Positions 56,701 through 64,000 of a stretch of DNA of 64,000 nucleotides are shown in pieces. A program made the position numbers and the translations under genes. The notes below the pieces were generated by a model, which saw only the letters and a program-made list of their open reading frames with translations, searched no databases and was not told where the DNA came from. The DNA is from Siniperca chuatsi. Its lineage: Eukaryota > Chordata > Actinopteri > Centrarchiformes > Sinipercidae. Where the stretch lies: NCBI RefSeq assembly GCF_020085105.1, contig NC_058051.1:24798955-24862954 (forward strand), in the 5' to 3' direction. Every line of letters begins with the position of its first letter. The stretch's first letter is position 1.

Positions 56701-57186
56701 TCTATTTAACCAAATCACACATATTTAGGCTGTTCTATGTGATCTCCATTTGATAACTGATGTAATATTTTTTTCACGTCCATTCATTGAGCCTCCCACT
56801 TTTAAAACCTCCGGTCTAGACCAAAGTGGTGGACCGACCATAGAGCTGGGAAGGCTAAAAAAAAAAAAAACCTCTATTCTAGTAATGCAAGAGTGAGAAG
56901 CAATAGTCTTTGAAGCTCTTGTAAATAGTACAGTACATATCAAAGTAGCCTGGTACATTTGTTTCAGTCAGAGAACATGGTTCACATTCTGCTCATTTTA
57001 AGAAATCATGTACCATATGTAAAGTAGTCTGTGACTACTGTATTCTTGTGTGCAGTCTCACCTGGGCCACAGGTTTTGGTCCTCTGGCTCCTCTTCAGTA
57101 GAATCACTAGCTGTGTAAACCTTATGATCCAACAGAGAGCCATTGAAGTAATTCCTGCTGTCTCCTGATGTGTGCTTGTCAGCCAT
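47777..57186 (-). CDS. slc17a9: SLC17A9 vesicular nucleotide transporter (VNUT), 13 coding exons, 451 aa
   Basis: Exons (minus): 57186-57062, 55924-55727, 55602-55463, 54744-54645, 54554-54430, 53267-53171, 53061-52965, 50940-50853, 50747-50713, 50182-50067, 48266-48211, 48113-48084, 47925-47777; every join GT-AG and in phase. Major-facilitator protein that loads ATP into secretory and synaptic vesicles using membrane potential. Human-like blocks in order: GTCLLYCARMVMPICAVSM, GGFFWGYCFTQILGGHASDK, RFLMGLLQGVFFPSLASL, LDWYGWESMFYSIGFL, LLSWLPTYFKESFPHAGGW, VIPWLAAIPSAFGGGYVSD, SGVSVNVQDLTPSCAG, GYLIEVTLSW and the end RVDLEE. Length is close to human (436 aa); the N-terminal cytosolic tail is not conserved. 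The introns carry a LINE, several MITEs and a hairpin element. Whether zebrafish-style paralogues exist cannot be told here. Confidence 0.95.
49313..49381 (+). mobile_element. LINE/SINE 3' tail fragment
   Basis: Ends in GTGCTGTATAAATAAAGTTG followed by GAGTTGAGT, the type of tail that closes L2-like LINEs and their SINEs in fish, preceded by GTAAAGCTCTTTGAATC. Plus orientation, opposite to slc17a9, within its intron. Confidence 0.6.
49471..49914. mobile_element. ACTTAAGTA-rich hAT-like element, copy 5
   Basis: Left end AATGGAGGAAAGTAACTAAG, right end GTACTTCTTCCACCACTG; the best preserved copy in the window, about 444 bp. CCACCACTG is the hAT-like terminus. No transposase. Confidence 0.8.
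50995..52930 (-). mobile_element. 5'-truncated L2/CR1-type LINE, decayed
   Basis: Minus-strand pieces of a reverse-transcriptase ORF spread over several frames: KRKCRRAERRWKKSGLQVHF (about 52.7 kb), LLDISAAFDTIDHGILLDRL (motif A, about 51.95 kb), YGVPQSSILGPILFSLYMLP (about 51.75 kb), HCNAHDTQLYLPV (about 51.65 kb) and HITPVLASLHWLPV (about 51.2 kb). The catalytic YADD is NAHD here and the frame is broken repeatedly, so it is dead. No endonuclease is present, consistent with 5' truncation. The 3' end near 50995 carries an ATT-type tail. It lies in the slc17a9 intron between exons 7 and 8, in the same orientation as the gene. Clade (L2, CR1 or Rex1-like) is by general likeness only. Confidence 0.85.
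53328..54292. repeat. Dispersed CTAACATGCTGATG-type repeat, copy 3, interrupted
   Basis: Left part CTACAGCCACGCTAGCAGCT to CATCTTAGCATGCTAAC; the right part resumes at about 53881 with AAACATAAAGTACAGCTAAG and ends with CCAACCGACTGACAGACTGA. The interruption (about 53445-53880) is GC-richer and unlike the family, with CTATGGGGAAAATGCTTTTT, so it is probably a nested insertion of unknown class. Confidence 0.65.
54847..55418. mobile_element. Hairpin DNA element, copy 3
   Basis: Starts GGAATAGTTTGGCATTTGGG directly after TTTAAA, with TTAGCTTAGCATAAAGACTG; the right arm has TTTATGCTAAGCTAAGC and CCCAAAATGTTGAACTA. The right tip is eroded. Intron between slc17a9 exons 3 and 4. Confidence 0.75.
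56095..56860. repeat. Dispersed CTAACATGCTGATG-type repeat, copy 4, interrupted
   Basis: Starts inside the family (GGTCATAAACCAAAGTATTG) and is broken at about 56418, then resumes at about 56815 with TCTAGACCAAAGTGGTGG. The insert (about 56419-56814) begins CCAGGGGTTTTCAATG and ends AAAACCTCCGG, imperfect inverted repeats of a hAT-like element; GTCTA is present on both sides. Confidence 0.6.
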
Positions 57187-58940
57187 TCAGACACCACTGG
57201 TGTCTTCTCTGTGAACTGTGCAACTCTCCCGCACTGAGCAGTGCTTCAGCTATACCTCATATCCTCAAAAAGGCCAAACAGGCCAAACAGGTAAAACTTG
57301 TTGGAACAAAACTCAATAAACAGCACCGGCTTGCAAGACGGACAAGACTGGTCTTTGTTTTTACTGGATATAAAATTTACATACTGCCCAATAAAGAACA
57401 GCGGCGTACAGTCAAAAGCTCCAAACAACCTTTCCCCCCCCTTATATATACTGAATGTCAGTGGATACATGCACACTCACAACTCAGAAAATGGAAAAAC
57501 AGCTCTTGTATGGTTCACAAAAGTTTTGTTTATTTTAATAATTGCAAATCTGATCTTAAAAATGTTGAATAATAAAAGGGATGTGAGCTCTCTGGGTCTC
57601 AGTATTTGTCAAAGCCAATATCTATAAAGACGATACAACCTTAAAAGAAATTAAGGATGGACAACTAGCAGCAAGTTTGTTTGTTTTTATATAAAAGTAA
57701 ACAAATCAAACAAAATAAAACGAGCACAAGTGCCTTTCCCCATTGAAGAAAAAACAGATACACTTACATGCAGTTAAAGTGAAAATACTAACAGCTTTAA
57801 AAGTGGCAAAATGGACAGCGAGTTGTGTGACCCTTTTCAATATGCCTGTTCAGATTCTAAATGTCAATGCTTTTGATCATTGTTATTAATTACCAAAACA
57901 GTGCCAATGAACAAAAGAATCAGTTCCAGTCTGAATAGATTTTAAATAGGAGCGTTTTCAAACTAGAGTTGCCGTAATTCGTAATTGGCATTACTTGATC
58001 GGAGCAGCCCTTTTTCCTCAAGCAGTGTATAAATCCTCCCTCCATCAATGGGATTGGCAGAACATGATCCTAACCTCAACCCTCTGTAACATTAAACCAA
58101 ACATAACATACTGTAAGCTCAGAAAAGGCCTAGAGGGCTAAACTCAGTCAGAAAGCCATCTCTGATTTCAAACCGTCAGTCAGGACGTACTTCACCCTCT
58201 CAAAACACACACGTGAAATGATAATTTTGCAAGGCAGTTCTTCCCATGGACAACATTGTAAAGGTAATTGTAATACAATCAAATTTCAAGGTGTAGAAAG
58301 CAAGTGGCTGATTCAAAATCGCAAACATCATACTAAATAAAATCATAAAATATTATATTAATTAATTAAAACTATATTACATTAATAAACTGTATCTTTC
58401 CATTTAATTGAAAAATACTTACATTTTGTGTATGAAATTCTAATTTTAAACTTATTTCTTGCAGTGTGTCATCTCAATCTAAACACAACCGCTGTTTCAA
58501 AGTTTAAACCTTTACAGTTGTGCTCCCCTCCATCCTGGGGAGCTTAGCTTTTGGCTCCACACACGCCACAGTATTAATATTGTTTATTTATACCATTAAC
58601 TCTCTTTCTGGCTAAATAAACAGTTGGTGGGGAAAATGGTCACAATAAATAATACTACCGGCTTAGGCTTTACAAAGAAAAAATATAAAACAGCAATTTG
58701 AATTTTGTTTCCAAGATCTATCTAAAAACCCAGGATCAGTATTTAAACTAAATAATTTCTGTCAATTTGCAAATACAGCAATTTACAGTTTGCACAATGA
58801 GTTAATTCTTACCTCTCATGAATGAAACAAGAAAAACACAATGTAGAATTTGTTTATACATATATGTTACCTGGTTGTCACACAGTCACTGACTGATCAT
58901 AAATTAAGGGGACGTGGAAGGTTGTTCTTGTCTGTTATGT
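57187..58940. other. slc17a9 upstream region and probable gid8 3' UTR
   Basis: Both genes run on the minus strand, so this 1.75-kb gap holds the gid8 3' UTR and then the slc17a9 promoter. A minus-strand AATAAA (plus TTTATT at 57529-57534) is a candidate gid8 polyadenylation signal, leaving only about 300 bp to the slc17a9 start. No other gene seen. Confidence 0.5.
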
Positions 58941-61427
<2,487 letters not shown>

Positions 61428-61779
61428 CATTGGGATCCTGGAAAGTGGAAGAGCCATAGGAAATACAGTGAAACATGAACAAGACTGACACAGCTTGGTC
61501 ACAGTTTGTACCTACATGAACAGTAACGTTACAACCGTACAGAGAAAGATATTACGGATTGAGCGAAAATAGGGATAACATACGCTACTGATAAAAATGC
61601 CTAATTAATAACAAAACAATATACACGATATTTCTGCGCTTAAATAGCGTTTGAGCGCTTGCTAGCGTCGCTAAAATATAATTTGGAAATTCTCCGAGGC
61701 TTCCAAAACAAACCAATTTCCTCCTGGGCAACATCCCTGGCTAGTTAGCAGACTGTGTGCGTTTACACAATTTACCGTG

Positions 61780-62005
61780 CAAACACAAGGCCCGGCGATT
61801 ATCCTTTCTTGCAGGCGTGAGAAGACAATAATCAAACAGCAACGCGCAGTCCTCTCTGTGCTTTAAGAAGAATAAAGATGTAAAACTGCGGGTACACGGT
61901 CAAGCTTTTCGCGGCTAGCTAACTAACCAAGCTAATGTGATAATCTCGCGATAGGAACGCCAGTCCTGCGAGCTCTTCGATTGGACGAGGGCAGTGACGT
62001 CACGG
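61780..62005 (-). promoter_or_regulatory. gid8 promoter
   Basis: CpG-containing region upstream of gid8 with a TCTCGCGA element (61944-61951), a reverse CCAAT box (ATTGG, 61980-61984) and a perfect CRE TGACGTCA (61995-62002). This combination is typical of TATA-less housekeeping promoters. The 5' UTR exon probably lies just below 61940. Confidence 0.65.
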
Positions 62006-62149
62006 TTGCCGAGGAACAGTCAGTGCAGCGAATCGTCAAATCGAAATCTGTGATTTTTTTATAGCCTATATATATCTATATATCTGTATTATACATCCAT
62101 CTCTCTCAACAAGTTAAAGGGAGAAAAATGGAGAAACATAAGAAATGCA

Positions 62150-62264
62150 GATGCTTCCATACAGGGCATGAGGGTTCACTGAATGGTTTGCTGAGGATGA
62201 ATATTGTGTGAATTATATGCCATGGCCCTCACAGTCACCAGATCTCAACCCAGTTTAACACCGA
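62150..62264 (+). pseudogene. Tc1-type transposase remnant
   Basis: ATGCCATGGCCCTCACAGTC and what follows translates to MPWPSQSPDLNPV then a stop where the family has E (PWPSQSPDLNPVEHLW), the conserved block before the last catalytic acid of Tc1/mariner transposases. Only about 115 bp remains; it ends next to the element that starts at 62275. Confidence 0.65.
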
Positions 62265-62274
62265 TGATGGGCAA

Positions 62275-63660
62275 GGCTGGATTAACCACCCGGGTAAATT
62301 GGGCAACTGCCCTGGGCCCTAGAGCAAGCACCCAGACCTGTCATTGCACCTAGTCACTGCATGCTTGCCTTGTCTGTTCTCATTTGCTTGCCTTTTTGGC
62401 TGTGTTTGTCCCTTTTGTTTTACCTATGTCCTCTGTAATGTCATGTGATTTTATGTAGTCATGTTTTTACTGCCTGCACTGAGTGTCTGCTGAACATTGT
62501 TTTGTAGCCTATTATTAATTGCCTGCAGTGTACATGTCCTACTTTGCATGATGCGTGCCTTACTCCTCTAAGATTTTAATCCTGTTCAGCTGCTTCATGT
62601 TTTGCTTTCTCTTTTTCTAATTGTATTGTCTAATTATGTTGTGTGTTTTATTGTCATTTTAGTGGCTAAGTTAACTGGTCAAGGGACAACAATTGAAAAT
62701 CAGCCTTTTGGCTAACACTGGCACATTTACAGTGATGTTGATCAGTGTGCACTGTCCCTGAAAATAAATTACCTAAATAAAATCCCTAGGGACCCCCAAA
62801 ACCCCAGGTTTACTGCATGTTGATCGTTTTTTGGGACTTTGATTACATGTAAATTTGCTAGGGAAGTTGCACCACTAAAATACAATATAAACTAAGGTGG
62901 GTCCTGCATTATTAGCTAATTTTGTTACTCTGTCTTGTACAGGGGCCCTGTGTCAGAATCTTGTTTTGATACCTTAATTATTTTAGATTTTTTCAGATTA
63001 TTGAATGAAAGTTGCGCACCCATCTACCTATCTTCCTCTGTACATGAAGGGGACAAACTTCCTGTTATGGCACTGGACGCTGGCATTGGACGTAAATCAT
63101 GAGGTGTGGAATCATCCAATATGAATGTAAGGCACAAGCATCACGAGACATCAAGAACAAAATGTGCAATATAAAATTGTGAGAGGGCATAAACAAAAGG
63201 TATAATTAATGTGCCAAGGAGGATGAGCTATACTGCAGCCAATCCCTGACTATAATGTTACTTAAATATACAGTTAAATTGAATTGCATGTGCTTAAACA
63301 ATGCAAAAGGAGGAGTTAAAATAAATAATGTATATATTTGAGCGAGTATCGGAGTTATGGTAGTGTGAGGGTTTCTATTGGTCAGTGGCGTACTATCATT
63401 TGTAGAAGTGGGGTATTGCATCTAAGTGCCCTATGAATTACTAATATAGACATTTTTCATGGCAGATATTTTGAAATAGCAGAAAAACCAGCTTCTACAG
63501 GAAGAACTAATAACATTAAAAATGATTGCTATGGCTGTGGAACAAAATCCGGTTAAAATTAGAAAGATGTTGTAAAAGAAAAGGCAGTGTTTTTCAGGGG
63601 CCCCTGGATGCTTCATGGCCCCAAGGTATCTGCCCTACTTTCCCTGTGGTTTATCCAGGC
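62275..63660. mobile_element. DNA element of about 1.4 kb with terminal inverted repeats
   Basis: Left end GGCTGGATTAACCACCCGGG followed by TAAATTGGGCAACTGCCCTG; the complement of the right end reads GCCTGGATAAACCACAGGGA then AAGTAGGGCAGATACCTTGG. The two match over about 45 bp at roughly 70 percent by eye. No transposase frame was recognised inside, so it is non-autonomous. The end sequence GGCTGGATTAACCAC resembles hAT-type repeats, but no target duplication was identified. Confidence 0.6.
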
Positions 63661-64000
63661 GTGACACCCCAGTTGGTAGATCGTCCCACTCACAAAGAGT
63701 CAGTCAGATGTTTGACAACAGCTGAAAGATTAGACACACAGACAAATGGTTATGGTTAAAGTCAGGGTTGAATCATCCGCCCAGTATTGTACAGTGAAAA
63801 GATTCATTCCTATGGGAATACAACGCACAGGCAAAATCAATTAAGATCTTGTTTCCTTTCAGTATCATTAACTGTAGCTTGAATCTCTTACACATCTCAA
63901 ACTAGCACATCTTCTGTATGACAGGCAACATTTAACAGGTGAAGTAATGTGGTTCCTTCTAATGTCTCAATCTTGTGTAGTACGCATATTTTCTGTATTC
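63661..64000. other. No feature seen
   Basis: AT-rich sequence without a recognisable gene, RNA or repeat boundary. Confidence 0.4.

Overview
The window is a stretch of teleost (probably percomorph) nuclear genome. It holds five spliced vertebrate genes with ordinary GT-AG introns, separated and filled by short inverted-repeat DNA transposons of the kind that crowd perch-like fish genomes. All exon joins below were made by eye: splice sites were read from the sequence, reading phase was checked across every join, and the product was compared with family members from memory.

Layout: 1-4286 is the right-hand part of an old Ty3/Gypsy LTR retroelement with its 3' LTR, followed by a LINE-like coding fragment. 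From 8537 to 16326 (minus strand) lies a six-exon transmembrane adaptor of the LIME1/PAG1 family, best called lime1. From 28277 to 35093 (plus) is nkain4, from 36259 to 40565 (plus) ythdf1, from 47777 to 57186 (minus) slc17a9 with thirteen coding exons, and from 58941 to 61427 (minus) gid8. The gid8 promoter sits near 61.9-62.0 kb. The end of the window holds a Tc1-type transposase remnant and a 1.4-kb element with terminal inverted repeats.

The gene set and relative orientation (lime1 opposite to nkain4 and ythdf1; slc17a9 and gid8 on the same strand as lime1) match my memory of human 20q13.33, so this is an ancient conserved block. The genes are not a pathway: they cover T-cell/Src-kinase adaptor signalling, a Na,K-ATPase-interacting membrane protein, an m6A mRNA reader, the vesicular nucleotide transporter, and a scaffold subunit of the CTLH/GID ubiquitin ligase. 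BHLHE23 and BIRC7, which lie in the human block, were not found.

The repeats form recurring families: a roughly 0.5-kb hairpin element (three copies), an ACTTAAGTA-rich hAT-like element (five copies), a GATTAATCG-type hAT-like MITE (several copies, two of them inserted into older copies of the same family), a roughly 0.5-1-kb dispersed repeat with CTAACATGCTGATG (four copies), and two elements bounded by TTAA. I found no CRISPR array, operon or prokaryotic system, and no convincing new biological system. The most notable points are the PAG1-like architecture and PDZ-type tail of the lime1 product, a 45-nt in-frame penultimate exon in ythdf1, and the self-nesting MITEs.
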